Below the pieces are notes generated by a model, which searched no databases, was not told where the DNA came from, and was given only the letters and a program-made list of their open reading frames with translations. Positions 1 through 8,721 of a stretch of 64,000 nucleotides of DNA are shown piece by piece. The position numbers and the translations under genes were made by a program. Every line of letters starts with the position of its first letter. Positions within the stretch are counted from its first letter, which is position 1. Source of the DNA: Shewanella cutis (lineage in GTDB: Bacteria > Pseudomonadota > Gammaproteobacteria > Enterobacterales > Shewanellaceae); the NCBI RefSeq assembly GCF_022410515.1, contig NZ_JACSDI010000004.1, positions 62,001-126,000 on the forward strand, in the 5' to 3' direction.

Positions 1-255
1 CTACCGGCTTTTTTACTCGACAGCGGCTGGCCGCGTGACGAACACGGTCTAGCCGATCCACAGCTTGATATTGATGTGGTCAGTCATGATCACGCCATGG
101 TGTTGATTGAGCTCGAACTGATTGACGACATCGACCTAATCCCCGACGCCAACGGCCCCGTGTTATTTAACGGCGAGCATTATCGCGTCGCACTGGTGCC
201 TGTTGACGTGGCCGAAACTGCCGACGTGCAAACACGGCCAGAGGGGGCGCAATGA
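1..255 (+). CDS. Phage structural protein, 3' end only
   Basis: An open frame enters from the left edge and gives 84 residues ending at a TGA at 253-255. The stop overlaps the next gene's start in an ATGA arrangement, so the two are probably translationally coupled. The visible C-terminus is rich in Asp, Glu, Leu and Val, and I do not recognise a motif. From its place directly before a Mu gpG-like virion morphogenesis gene it is probably a head-to-tail joining or completion protein, but that rests on position alone. The start lies outside the window. Confidence 0.6.
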   Translation, partial: LPAFLLDSGWPRDEHGLADPQLDIDVVSHDHAMVLIELELIDDIDLIPDANGPVLFNGEHYRVALVPVDVAETADVQTRPEGAQ

Positions 256-911
256 GCCTCACTATCACGCCAAACCGCCATCAAGCACTCAATGCCAGCA
301 ACCAGCTAGCATTGCTTAAGCTGCCAAGCGCCAAACGTATTCGCATCCTAAAAAACTTAGGCCGCTATGAGCGCGCGCTCGCACGTAAACGCATCCGCAC
401 CCAAACCACGGTTGACGGCGGCCAGTTCGAAGCCCGCGCCAACGGCAAAAAAGGCCGCATGCTCAAACGATTAGGCAAAACCTTAGAGCCGTTTGTTAAA
501 AACGCTAACCGCCTTGAACTCAAGCACCAAGCCGCACTCACTGGTCGCATCGCCGCACTGCATCAAGACGGCGGCAGCGAGCAAATGAGCGCGTCACGCA
601 TGGCCCGCATACATGGAACGCCAGACTACAACGCACCTTGCAGCCGCAGCCAAGCCAAAGCGCTATCGGCAGAAGGTTACAAAGTCCGTAAAGCCAAGGG
701 CAACGGCTACCGCCGCGCCAGCCTTAACGAAATCATGGCGACCTTAAGCCAAGGTCAGGCGGGCGTGATCCTGCGCTCAATGCGCGATAAACCCAATAAA
801 CAGCGCTGGGAAATCCCCGTCGCCGCGCGGCCGTTCCTCGGCGATAGCGCCGACAACGTCCAGCGCCAGCTAGTCAGCATCATCGAGCAAATTAATCAGA
901 AAAGGGGCTAA
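252..911 (+). CDS. Phage virion morphogenesis protein (Mu gpG-like tail completion)
   Basis: The 219-residue product is very basic, with many Lys and Arg, especially in the first 90 residues. It resembles the phage virion morphogenesis family typified by Mu gpG and P2 gpS, which act in tail completion or head-tail joining. The ATG overlaps the preceding stop (ATGA). The next gene begins 2 bp after this stop, as expected for one late operon. Family assignment comes from overall appearance and gene order, because the family has no short signature motif. Confidence 0.65.
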   Translation: MSLTITPNRHQALNASNQLALLKLPSAKRIRILKNLGRYERALARKRIRTQTTVDGGQFEARANGKKGRMLKRLGKTLEPFVKNANRLELKHQAALTGRIAALHQDGGSEQMSASRMARIHGTPDYNAPCSRSQAKALSAEGYKVRKAKGNGYRRASLNEIMATLSQGQAGVILRSMRDKPNKQRWEIPVAARPFLGDSADNVQRQLVSIIEQINQKRG

Positions 912-913
912 AA

Positions 914-2020
914 ATGTCACTAGGTAAAGTACAGGTAAACAATCTCAATCAAGGCCAAGGTGACATTCAAGCCATCGAGCGCCACTTTCTGTACATCGGC
1001 CGCGCGGGCGCCGTCGGTGAAGAAAGCCAGCTATTTAGCCTTGGCGCGCAAACCGATCTTGAAAAAACCTTTGCCGATAGCGCACTGCGTAAACAGTTGG
1101 TCACCGCCCAGCTTAACGCCGGACAAAACTGGACAGCCGCAGCCTATCCACTGGCCGCCGACGAAGACCTACTCGACGCCATCACCCGCGCCAACGAAGT
1201 CCAAAGCTTTGAAATGGTAGTGATCTGCGACGTGCAAACCACCGCGCAAAAACTGAAAGATATTCACGACTATCTGTTAAGCCTGCGCGCCAGCCATGGC
1301 CGCTTTGTTAACGCATTAGTCGCGGTTGCGGGCATTGATGCCGCCACCCAAACATGGCCGCAGTACGAAGCCGCCATGGTGGCACTACAAGCAGGCATTG
1401 CCGCCCATTTGGTGGTGCCAGTGCCGCAGTTACACGGTAACAATGTTGGCGTGCTCGCTGGCCGTTTATGTGATCGCTCAGTGAGTATTGCCGATAGCCC
1501 GATGCGCGTCGCCACTGGCGAGGTACTCGGCCTAGGCACTGCGCCAGTTGATAGCAGCGACGCACCGCTCACGCTCGCCACGCTCGAGACATTAGCCAAT
1601 GCGCGCATGAGCGTGCCGCAGTGGTATCCCGACTTTGAGGGCACATACTGGGGCGACGCCACCACGCTAGACGCAGCAGGCGGAGATTATCAATACCTTG
1701 AGCACTTACGCGCAGTGCATAAAGCCAGCCGCGAAGTACGCATCCTTGCCATCCGCCGCATTGCTAACCGCGCGCTTAACTCCACGCCAGCCAGCATCGA
1801 ATTAAACAAAGCCTATTTCATGAAGCCATTGCGCAACATGAGCAAATCAACAGTGATTTTGGGCACGCAGTTCCCAGGGGATATTCAGCCGCCACGCGAT
1901 GGCGACATCACCATCGAGTGGACCAGCAACAAAGCGGTGACCATTTACATGATCGTCCGTCCGTACAACAGCCCGAAAGAAATCACAGTCAACATCTTGT
2001 TAGACCTAAACAGCATCTAA
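914..2020 (+). CDS. Tail sheath protein, DUF2586 type
   Basis: This 368-residue protein resembles the DUF2586 family found in the sheath position of some Mu- and VHML-like myophages. It precedes a tube-like gene, and sheath-then-tube is the usual order in contractile-tail phages. The sheath surrounds the tube and contracts to drive it through the host envelope. The C-terminal part (about residues 260-368) contains a stretch typical of sheath-like proteins, with a conserved final strand around IEWTSNKAVTIYMIVRP. It is shorter than the classic P2 FI sheath, in line with the DUF2586 group. A start at ATG 914 follows the previous stop directly. Confidence 0.7.
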   Translation: MSLGKVQVNNLNQGQGDIQAIERHFLYIGRAGAVGEESQLFSLGAQTDLEKTFADSALRKQLVTAQLNAGQNWTAAAYPLAADEDLLDAITRANEVQSFEMVVICDVQTTAQKLKDIHDYLLSLRASHGRFVNALVAVAGIDAATQTWPQYEAAMVALQAGIAAHLVVPVPQLHGNNVGVLAGRLCDRSVSIADSPMRVATGEVLGLGTAPVDSSDAPLTLATLETLANARMSVPQWYPDFEGTYWGDATTLDAAGGDYQYLEHLRAVHKASREVRILAIRRIANRALNSTPASIELNKAYFMKPLRNMSKSTVILGTQFPGDIQPPRDGDITIEWTSNKAVTIYMIVRPYNSPKEITVNILLDLNSI

Positions 2021-2032
2021 GGAGTCGCCACC

Positions 2033-2482
2033 ATGCGTTTATCTGGAATGAATTTTAACGTCACCTTGGGCGACACCATGATCCACGTTGACACCTGCAC
2101 CTTAACCATTACCGACAACAGCGCGGTAAGCCAAACCAGCGGCGTGCCGGACGGCTATGTCGACGGCGACGTCGCCGCCAGTGGTGAACTGTCAGTTAAT
2201 GCCAGCCAATTTGAGCTGATCTCTAACGAGGCAAAATCCGCCGGTTCTTGGCGCGGCATGAAAGTGTTCGACATGATGTTTTACGGCAAAACCGCAAAAG
2301 ATGAAGTGAAGGTCGAAGCGTTCGGCTGCCGTATCAAACTCAGCGATTTGCTCGACGTCGACAAAAAAGGCGGCCAAGCATCACTGTTCAAAATCCCGTT
2401 TGATGTAACGGACCCTGATTTTGTGCATATCAACGGCGTGCCATACCTGCGCCCAGAAGAAATCGAAAACATTAAGCAGTAA
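2033..2482 (+). CDS. Tail tube protein, DUF2597 type
   Basis: The 149-residue product lies 12 bp after the sheath gene and has the size and beta-rich character of a phage tail tube protein. It resembles DUF2597, a family that accompanies DUF2586 sheaths. Tube proteins form the stacked hexameric rings that guide DNA. The strong ribosome-binding site AAGGAG lies just upstream of ATG 2033. The function is inferred from family resemblance and its position immediately after the sheath. Confidence 0.7.
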   Translation: MRLSGMNFNVTLGDTMIHVDTCTLTITDNSAVSQTSGVPDGYVDGDVAASGELSVNASQFELISNEAKSAGSWRGMKVFDMMFYGKTAKDEVKVEAFGCRIKLSDLLDVDKKGGQASLFKIPFDVTDPDFVHINGVPYLRPEEIENIKQ

Positions 2483-2496
2483 GGGCGCAATAACGA

Positions 2497-2712
2497 ATGG
2501 ATGCAGTGGATTTAGTCACCAGTGAGCAGCTACGCGCCGAGCACCGATTCGATGCTCTTGTATTAGCCAAGCGCAAAGCAAAAGCCGCCAAGCCAGTACC
2601 ACCCAGCGCAACGGAATGCACCGAGTGCGGCGACGAAATACCAGAAGGCCGCCGACAAGCAATTTTAGGTGTACGTCTATGTGTGACGTGCCAAACGAGG
2701 AGAGAAAGCTAA
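2497..2712 (+). CDS. TraR/DksA-type C4 zinc-finger protein
   Basis: This is a 71-residue protein with a C-terminal four-cysteine zinc finger: CTEC at about residues 46-49 and CVTC near 64-67, separated by a basic GRRQAI segment. This is the pattern of the short TraR/YbiI branch of the DksA family. Full DksA binds the RNA polymerase secondary channel. The short phage and plasmid versions are thought to alter host transcription, which may apply here. Its stop overlaps the start of the next gene (TAATG). Confidence 0.85.
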   Translation: MDAVDLVTSEQLRAEHRFDALVLAKRKAKAAKPVPPSATECTECGDEIPEGRRQAILGVRLCVTCQTRRES

Positions 2713-2897
2713 TGACAAAGAGAGTACGAATCGAAAATGCCGACACCAGTGATCACAAGTTAGTTGTTCAAACATGGCAAGTGGCGCCAGATGATCAGCC
2801 TCATGTGCTAGTCAAAGAAGAGCCTTTGAATTATCCAACGGCGATGACGGAAGGGCTTGTTTTTCAAGGGCAGTATCTGGTGATTAAAGAAGTTTAA
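2712..2897 (+). CDS. Small phage protein of unknown function
   Basis: A 61-residue product starts at ATG 2712 and overlaps the TAA of the zinc-finger gene. A longer open frame exists upstream but would run inside the zinc-finger gene, so the coupled ATG is preferred. The sequence is predicted to be beta-rich, has no cysteine, and contains no signal peptide or membrane segment. I recognise no family. It sits between the zinc-finger gene and the lysozyme. Confidence 0.6.
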   Translation: MTKRVRIENADTSDHKLVVQTWQVAPDDQPHVLVKEEPLNYPTAMTEGLVFQGQYLVIKEV

Positions 2898-2931
2898 TAA
2901 CCGAGTGCCAGCAACTAACAGAGCGATAGCA

Positions 2932-3489
2932 ATGACAAAAGTGAACTTTGGTTTTATCTCAGGATTAGAAGGCGGCCCCGTATTACGCGGCTATGTGCCT
3001 GATCCTAAAAATTCAAACTCAGGCGTCACCATCGCCACAGGGTTCGATCTCGGCCAACGCTCATTTGATGAATTGCAGCGCCTGTTACCAGCACCACTGG
3101 CGACCAAACTCGGCCCATATTGCGGGCTGAAAAAACAAAACGCGGTAAAAGTGCTCGCACAGATACCGCTGACCATCACCGCAGACGAAGCGGAAGAAAT
3201 CGATTTAAGCGTAAAGCACCAAATGCTAACGCAACTGGTGCAACGCTATAACCGCGATAGCAAAACTGACTTTGAAGACCTATCCGAGCCGATGCAAACC
3301 GTGATCGCCTCAGTGGCGTTTCAATACGGCGACTTAAGTAAACGTTGCCCCAAGTTTTGGCGCGCAGCCACCCAAGCAGATAGCGACGCCATGGCGTTAG
3401 AACTGCGCGACTTTGGCGACCGTTACCCAAGCCGCCGCCACCGCGAAGCCAACTATTTACAACTGATTAGAACAAAGGTGACGGCATGA
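2932..3489 (+). CDS. Pesticin-like phage endolysin
   Basis: The 185-residue protein has the N-terminal FISGLEGG and downstream TIATGFDLGQ motifs of the pesticin/T4-lysozyme-like family. In this family the Glu of the first motif and the Asp of the second are catalytic. These enzymes cleave peptidoglycan glycan strands, here to release virions. ATG 2932 places the LEGG motif near the N-terminus as in relatives; the upstream in-frame GTG at 2905 would add nine residues without clear reason. There is no signal peptide, so export probably depends on the holin that follows with an ATGA overlap. Confidence 0.8.
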   Translation: MTKVNFGFISGLEGGPVLRGYVPDPKNSNSGVTIATGFDLGQRSFDELQRLLPAPLATKLGPYCGLKKQNAVKVLAQIPLTITADEAEEIDLSVKHQMLTQLVQRYNRDSKTDFEDLSEPMQTVIASVAFQYGDLSKRCPKFWRAATQADSDAMALELRDFGDRYPSRRHREANYLQLIRTKVTA

Positions 3490-4058
3490 ACTGGAAAGAC
3501 ATAGCAAGCACCGTCGGCGGCATCGCTGGCGCGGTAGCACCACTACTCGGCGGCCCAATTGGTTTAGCCGTGAGCATTGGCAGCCAAATTGCGGGCGCAT
3601 TGGGCACCGATAACACCCCCGAAGCCGTCGCCGCCGCATTGCAAAAGGATCCTAACGCCGCGCTTAAGCTGCAAGAGTGGGCCATGCAAGAGCGTGAGCA
3701 AATTCGCCAAGGCCATATCGAGTTGCAACGCCTTGCACTGGATGAATACAAAACCGAGCTCAGCGACCGCCAACAAGCGCGCCAAGTGCATAAAGACCAT
3801 TGGATGCCGTCAACGCTCACCATTGCGCTGGTGCTGATCTTCGCCGCCCAATTAATCGTGTTGTTTTACCTGCCAATCCCCGCAGAAAACCGCGATTTGA
3901 TTGTGTATCTATCGGGCAACTTTGTGCCATTTGTCGCCGCCGCCGTCGGTTACTGGCTCAGCTCAACCCGCGACGCAAACAACCGCGAAAAACTCATGAC
4001 GCTCGCCAGCCAAGGCCAAACGCCAGCGCCAAACGTGCCACCCAAAGCAGGAGCCTAA
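3486..4058 (+). CDS. Phage holin (three-TM type)
   Basis: This is a 190-residue protein. An N-terminal Gly/Ala-rich hydrophobic stretch (about residues 8-40) is followed by a charged helical middle section (about 45-100). Two strong membrane segments follow, around 115-133 (LTIALVLIFAAQLIVLFYL) and 140-160. The layout matches the 3TM holin family found in gene-transfer agents and myophages. It overlaps the endolysin stop (ATGA), supporting a joint lysis role: the holin permeabilises the inner membrane so the lysozyme reaches the cell wall. Confidence 0.75.
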   Translation: MNWKDIASTVGGIAGAVAPLLGGPIGLAVSIGSQIAGALGTDNTPEAVAAALQKDPNAALKLQEWAMQEREQIRQGHIELQRLALDEYKTELSDRQQARQVHKDHWMPSTLTIALVLIFAAQLIVLFYLPIPAENRDLIVYLSGNFVPFVAAAVGYWLSSTRDANNREKLMTLASQGQTPAPNVPPKAGA

Positions 4059-4061
4059 CGC

Positions 4062-4328
4062 ATGGAGCAGCTAACAGATTGGTTATTAGTGATCATCAGC
4101 ACTGCAGGAATATTACTTACCATCGTTGTGCCGTTAATCGCTTACTTAAACAGCGTGACTCATAACACCCGCGCAGAACTCAGCAACCACAAAACCCACG
4201 TTGCTGAAACCTACGCCACCAAGCACGACGTTAAAGAGCTGGGCGACAGGATGGAGCGGCAAATGCGCGACGGCTTCGACAACTTAAAAGAACTACTCAC
4301 TAACCGAAAAGATAAGGACGCAGCATGA
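4062..4328 (+). CDS. Small membrane-anchored coiled-coil protein in lysis cassette
   Basis: The 88-residue product has one N-terminal membrane helix (about residues 7-29) and a charged, probably helical tail (about 35-85). That is the layout of a small accessory lysis protein, such as a spanin inner-membrane subunit or a DUF2730-like protein. No outer-membrane lipoprotein gene is seen nested within or beside it, so a spanin role is unproven. It lies between the holin and the tail assembly chaperone and overlaps the latter by 4 bp. Confidence 0.55.
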   Translation: MEQLTDWLLVIISTAGILLTIVVPLIAYLNSVTHNTRAELSNHKTHVAETYATKHDVKELGDRMERQMRDGFDNLKELLTNRKDKDAA

Positions 4329-4591
4329 AAAAGACCATCGTGTTAACCATCGCCGGAACGGATTTCAGCTTTAACGTTACCGCCAAAGACCATAGCGATT
4401 TTATTGATGCAATGGCTCGTGGTGGCTCAGTTACCGCCGCATCGCACAACTTTGCCATGCGCACCATCGACGGCGAGCAAAAGGACGACTTTAAAAAGCT
4501 ACTCGAAAACGCACCAGGTGCCGAGGTGCAAATCGCGGGCGAACTTAAAACCGAGTTCGCGCCAGTGCTGGAAATCACAGTAAAAAAATAG
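4325..4591 (+). CDS. Tail assembly chaperone, short (G-type) product
   Basis: The 88-residue protein precedes the tape-measure gene, the position of the tail assembly chaperone in long-tailed phages. The last codons are GTA AAA AAA TAG, so the zero-frame product ends directly after the slippery heptamer A_AAA_AAA. Family sequence similarity among chaperones is weak. The call rests on position, size and the frameshift arrangement: a -1 shift would fuse this product to a 63-codon open extension. Confidence 0.75.
   Translation: MKKTIVLTIAGTDFSFNVTAKDHSDFIDAMARGGSVTAASHNFAMRTIDGEQKDDFKKLLENAPGAEVQIAGELKTEFAPVLEITVKK
4582..4588 (+). promoter_or_regulatory. Predicted -1 ribosomal frameshift slippery site
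   Basis: The heptamer A AAA AAA is in phase with the reading frame (GTA AAA AAA then a stop), which is the canonical X_XXY_YYZ form. A -1 slip here bypasses the TAG at 4589 and continues into an open frame to 4779. The immediately following zero-frame stop could also act as a pause. I did not confirm a downstream pseudoknot. Confidence 0.7.
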
Positions 4592-4779
4592 AGGGGCTGA
4601 TTGAGGCTATCGACTCAAATCAGCTTGAGCAACTGTTCATCATGCGCCGCCACTTTTTGCCGTTTGAGGCCGATGACGAACAAAGTTTAGCAAGGGCATG
4701 TTGGCTAATGAAACGCCAACGCGACGACCTAGAAGCCATTATCACCAACGCCGTTTGTAAGGCGTTTGGTGGTAAGTAG
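4588..4779 (+). CDS. Frameshifted extension of tail assembly chaperone (GT-type)
   Basis: In the -1 frame, translation reads ATA GAG GGG CTG and stays open for 63 codons to TAG 4777-4779. That ends 8 bp before the tape-measure start and fills what would otherwise be a gap of about 195 bp. The fused product would be about 151 residues. Its acidic, helical start (IEGLIEAIDSNQLEQLF) resembles the T-domain of chaperones that bind tape measure and tube proteins. There is no good independent ATG start for the segment, which favours frameshift expression. Confidence 0.7.
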   Translation: MEGLIEAIDSNQLEQLFIMRRHFLPFEADDEQSLARACWLMKRQRDDLEAIITNAVCKAFGGK

Positions 4780-4787
4780 AGGAAAAC

Positions 4788-6536
4788 ATGAGCTTACCGC
4801 AGCCGTTAATGTTCACTGTTGGACTAATAGACCAAATCACCAAGCCGATTGCTAAAATAACGCAGTCGCTTAATGGTCTTGCCTCCAACTACCAAGCCGG
4901 AACCATGCAAATGGCCTCCGGTATTGGTGGCATTGCGGCCAGCGGCATGGCACTGCAACAAGCCTTAATGCCAGCAATTGAAATGGATCGCGCACTGGGC
5001 GAAGTTAAATCCTTAGGCGTGCAAGACGACGCCTTAAAAATGCTCGCTAACAACGCTTACGACTACGCGCTGCAATATGGCAAATCAGCCACCGATTTTG
5101 TGCGCTCAAGCTACGATATTCAATCGGCCATAGCAGGTCTAAACGCCGCCGATTTATCCCGCTTTACCATGTCGTCTAACGTGCTGGCCGCCGCCACTAA
5201 AGCCGACGCCGCTACCGTAACCAGCTACATGGGCACCATGTACGGCATATTTAAAAACGATGCCATGCAAATGGGTGAAGGCGCATGGGTAGAACGCCTA
5301 ACAGGCATGACCGCCACCGCCGTACAAGCCTTTAAAACCGACGGTAAAAAAATGGCCGACGCCTTTGGTGCCTTAGGCGCATCGGCAGACAAAACACCGC
5401 TTGAAGAACAAATGGCGATCATGGGCACCTTGCAAGCCACGATGCAGGGCAGCGAATCAGCCACCAAATACAAATCATTTTTAGCCGGAGTGGGCAAAGC
5501 CCAAGACGCGCTAAACCTTAAATTTACCGACTCACATGGCGCTATGCTGCCCATTGTTGACATCCTCAACAAAATTAAAGGCAAGTACGGCGACGTGATC
5601 AGCGTGGCAGAAGGCGACGAACTCGCCAAAGCGTTCGGCTCGCAAGAGGCTGTGTCCATGGTCAAGTTATTGTTAAACGACATTAACGGCCTAAGCGGTT
5701 CAATCAACATGCTCGGCAAAGTCAAAGGCATGGAACAAGCCGAAAAAATGGCCGCAGCCATGACCGACCAAAGCGAACGCCTTGCACAAAGCTGGTATGT
5801 GATCCGCGCCGCCGTGGGCACCGCGATTTTGCCAGCCTTTAACAGCTTTATCGGCAAAGTGGCCGATGCAGGCAAAGAGGTGATTTGGTTTACCAATATG
5901 TTCCCCAATATCACCCGTTGGCTGGGCTATGTGGCTATCGGCTTTACCTTAGCCGTGGCTGCTGGCGGCTTATTCACGGTGATGATGGGCGCGGGCAAAA
6001 TGGCAATGACCACCTACGGCCTTGCGGTCATGGCATGGACGGGCGCTAATGCCTTGTTTACCAGTGGCCTAGCAACCATGCGCGCTATGTTACTGGCCGT
6101 TAACCTTGCCATGTACGCCAATCCCATCGGCTTGATTGTAGCGGGCATTGCCGCCGCCATTGCCGTAGTCGGTGCGCTGATTTACTACTGGGACGACCTT
6201 AAGGCCACCATGGGCGAATGGGGCTGGGTACAGGCGATTGTCGGCATCTTCGACACCGTTTGGGGCGGGGTGAAATCCGTCTTTAACGACACCATCAATT
6301 GGATTATTGAAAAGCTCAATTTGATCCCAGGTGTCGACATTAGCACCAACGTAAGCGCGGGCAGCATGCCCAGCGTTGACGCCATTTCACCCGTGCAAAC
6401 CAACCTCACCCGCGGCGGCATTAGCCAGCAAATCGCCAACGCCAACAACAGCAAATCGACCAGCGTCGGCGCAATTAACATCTATCCGCAAAAAGTTGAT
6501 ACCAACTTTGCTAACTATGTCGAGATGCACTCATGA
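4788..6536 (+). CDS. Phage tail tape measure protein
   Basis: The 582-residue protein is rich in Ala, Gly and Met, largely helical, and has hydrophobic segments in the C-terminal half (about residues 375-400 and 425-465). The first 200 residues resemble the TP901-type tape measure core domain. Tape measure proteins set tail length and help DNA delivery. A length of 582 is at the small end, implying a fairly short tail. It follows the chaperone pair and overlaps the next gene by 4 bp (ATGA). Confidence 0.85.
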   Translation: MSLPQPLMFTVGLIDQITKPIAKITQSLNGLASNYQAGTMQMASGIGGIAASGMALQQALMPAIEMDRALGEVKSLGVQDDALKMLANNAYDYALQYGKSATDFVRSSYDIQSAIAGLNAADLSRFTMSSNVLAAATKADAATVTSYMGTMYGIFKNDAMQMGEGAWVERLTGMTATAVQAFKTDGKKMADAFGALGASADKTPLEEQMAIMGTLQATMQGSESATKYKSFLAGVGKAQDALNLKFTDSHGAMLPIVDILNKIKGKYGDVISVAEGDELAKAFGSQEAVSMVKLLLNDINGLSGSINMLGKVKGMEQAEKMAAAMTDQSERLAQSWYVIRAAVGTAILPAFNSFIGKVADAGKEVIWFTNMFPNITRWLGYVAIGFTLAVAAGGLFTVMMGAGKMAMTTYGLAVMAWTGANALFTSGLATMRAMLLAVNLAMYANPIGLIVAGIAAAIAVVGALIYYWDDLKATMGEWGWVQAIVGIFDTVWGGVKSVFNDTINWIIEKLNLIPGVDISTNVSAGSMPSVDAISPVQTNLTRGGISQQIANANNSKSTSVGAINIYPQKVDTNFANYVEMHS

Positions 6537-6862
6537 GCACCTACATTGATTTGCACATCAGCAACGGCGACGTGGTGTTAGATGCCGGATTAAACCCCAG
6601 CTATTTAACCGACAGAGCCGCCATTGCCCAAGACATAGTGCACGCCATTTTAGACACCGGCTTAGCGCATCTTTTAATTAGCGACCGTGGCACAGGCGTC
6701 ACTGCCGACACCCAAGTCAAACTCAAGTTATTAGTCGAGGACGATTTGCGCATCATGCCGGGCACTGTCCGCATTGAGCAAGTCGCTAGCGGCCAATGGT
6801 GGGTATTTGCCGACACCATCGAATTTGGCCCTATCGCTAATCCAATCACAGGGGATCTTTAA
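6533..6862 (+). CDS. Phage protein, DUF2590 type
   Basis: The 109-residue product resembles DUF2590, a small family found between the tape measure and baseplate J in this phage group. By analogy with gp25/W-type wedge proteins in that location it may be a baseplate wedge component, but I cannot show this from motifs. Its ATG overlaps the tape-measure stop, and its TAA overlaps the next start (TAATG), so expression is tightly coupled. Confidence 0.65.
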   Translation: MSTYIDLHISNGDVVLDAGLNPSYLTDRAAIAQDIVHAILDTGLAHLLISDRGTGVTADTQVKLKLLVEDDLRIMPGTVRIEQVASGQWWVFADTIEFGPIANPITGDL

Positions 6863-8061
6863 TGGCTGATAAAATCGACGTGCCAACCATTGATTTTGCC
6901 AAAATCGTCGAAGCCGCAGGCATACCGACCACGGAGGACGGCTGGAAGGCATTATTTAAACAGGACGTTGAAGCCGAGGGCAGCATCATTGCCAACGACT
7001 CACCTTACTCACCGTTCTGGCGCGTGATCACCGCCATTGTTGCCAAGCCAGCGGCATGGATAGTCAACAAAGTGCTAATCGGGGTGATCTTGCCCAACCT
7101 GTTTTTACTCACCGCCAACGATGACCAGTTTGTCGAGGCCAAAGCGTGGGAGCACGACCTCACCCGTAAAGACAGCAGCAAAACCAAAGGCAAAGTGCGC
7201 GTTAACCGCGCCGCCGCCAGTGGCCCAAGCCTATTAATCCCCGCCGGCACCTACGTGCAAACCGATGCCATTAACGGCGTGGTGTATCGGGTGGTCACGC
7301 TGGCCGATGCCATCTTGCCGCAAAACAGCTTAAGCGTATTAGTGCCCGTGATTGCCGAAAACGCGGGCGCGGCCTACAACCTCGGCGCGGGTTATTACCA
7401 CGTATTACCGGAAGCCGTAACAGGCATTGGCAGCGTTACCAATGAGGCCGACTGGATAGACGAAGCCGGAGCGGATCGCGAAAGCCTCGATGACTTAAAG
7501 CTGCGCACCCGCAACGCCTTTACCGCCGCCGCGCCTTGGCATATCGACGCCGTTTACCGCGCCATCCTCACCGAACGCGCCGGACTCGATACCGATAACA
7601 TCTTTTTTGAGCACGACGCGCCACGAGGCCCGGGCACGGCTAACGCCTATATCTTGTTAGACACGGGCGAACCCTCGGCCGCCATGCTGGAAGACCTTAA
7701 CCAATACGTGATGGACAAGGGCTACCACGGCCACGGTGACGATTTACTGGTGCTCGCAATGCCAGGGGTTGACGTCACTGTCGGCGTCACGGTTTACCCA
7801 CACAGCTACTTATTAGCTGAGGAAGTCACCACCTTACTGGCCGACGTTGAGCAGTTTATCCGCTGTGCATTCCGCGAAAATAGCGACTACACCGCCACCC
7901 GCACCGAGCCGTTTGTGCGCTTTAGCTTTAGTAAGTTAGGCCAAGAGTTACACCGCCAATTTGCGGGCATCGAGTCGCTTAACTGGCACCAAACCGACAT
8001 CACCAGCGCCAACAACGTGCCGCGCTTAAGCACGCTCACCATTGAAAACGGGAATCTATGA
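6862..8061 (+). CDS. Baseplate assembly protein J-like
   Basis: The 399-residue protein has the features of the Baseplate_J family (P2 gpJ, Mu gp47, T4 gp6), which forms the wedge ring joining the tail tube to the outer baseplate. The central region includes GASYNLG-like (AGAAYNLGAGYY, about residue 170) and ESLDDLKLRTRNAF (about 210), both typical of the family. It overlaps its neighbours on both sides. Length and position agree with a complete gene. Confidence 0.85.
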   Translation: MADKIDVPTIDFAKIVEAAGIPTTEDGWKALFKQDVEAEGSIIANDSPYSPFWRVITAIVAKPAAWIVNKVLIGVILPNLFLLTANDDQFVEAKAWEHDLTRKDSSKTKGKVRVNRAAASGPSLLIPAGTYVQTDAINGVVYRVVTLADAILPQNSLSVLVPVIAENAGAAYNLGAGYYHVLPEAVTGIGSVTNEADWIDEAGADRESLDDLKLRTRNAFTAAAPWHIDAVYRAILTERAGLDTDNIFFEHDAPRGPGTANAYILLDTGEPSAAMLEDLNQYVMDKGYHGHGDDLLVLAMPGVDVTVGVTVYPHSYLLAEEVTTLLADVEQFIRCAFRENSDYTATRTEPFVRFSFSKLGQELHRQFAGIESLNWHQTDITSANNVPRLSTLTIENGNL

Positions 8062-8693
8062 TGAGCATCAAAATCGATTGGGCCGCACTCACCAAAATGC
8101 CGTACTGGCTGGCACGCCCAGCCAGCGAGCTAGACAAACTGCGCAAAGGCGCGGTGCGTTTTTGGCAGCGCTTTGTCGACATGCTCGCCTTTCCATCAAA
8201 ACAGCTCGACCCCATGACCGCCGAGCTTGAATTTGTGCACTTACTGGCATGGGAGCGGGATATAGAGCAAATCCCCAGTGAAACCGAACTCATGTACCGC
8301 ACGCGGGTTAAATACGCCTTGCCGTTCGCCAAGGGCGCAGGCAGCAAAAGCGGCTGGCTCGATATGTTTAAAAAACTCGGCATGACATGGGTGGGCATGG
8401 ATGAGCGCATCAGCCAAGTCGATTGGGACGTAGTGGATTTGCAATTGCTCGATAGCGACTTTGGCAACCGCCAAAAACTGATTGACTACATTTGCCGCCA
8501 GTATGGCCGCACCACGCGCCGCTATCAGTTGACCACCATTTCAAAAGTGCCGCTGGTAGCACCGCTAAAAAGTTTTGATAACCAGCACACAGTTAACACG
8601 GCAACAGCTAACACCAACCTGTTTCCAGCAAAACGATTTATGACGATGGACTGCGACTCTAGCTACCACGTTGCACGCATTAAACAGCATTAA
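8058..8693 (+). CDS. Phage tail protein I-like
   Basis: This 211-residue protein follows baseplate J, the position of P2 gpI and Mu gp48. The region around residues 125-155 (VDLQLLDSDFGNRQKLID, then YGRTTRRY) fits that family, which links the baseplate to the tail fibres. It starts at ATG 8058 overlapping the previous stop; the next in-frame ATG, one codon on, is equally possible. The fibre gene begins 28 bp downstream with its own ribosome-binding site (AAAGGAA). Confidence 0.7.
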   Translation: MMSIKIDWAALTKMPYWLARPASELDKLRKGAVRFWQRFVDMLAFPSKQLDPMTAELEFVHLLAWERDIEQIPSETELMYRTRVKYALPFAKGAGSKSGWLDMFKKLGMTWVGMDERISQVDWDVVDLQLLDSDFGNRQKLIDYICRQYGRTTRRYQLTTISKVPLVAPLKSFDNQHTVNTATANTNLFPAKRFMTMDCDSSYHVARIKQH

Positions 8694-8721
8694 ACAGAAC
8701 TAAGACAAAGGAACCCATACC

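Noticed and set aside
1270..1665. A 131-codon antisense open frame within the sheath gene
   Set aside because: Shadow frame arising from GC-rich codon bias of the sheath gene; composition is implausible for a protein.
5225..5914. A 229-codon open frame antisense to the tape-measure gene
   Set aside because: It is a shadow of the strongly coding plus-strand frame. It has no ribosome-binding site and no recognisable domain.
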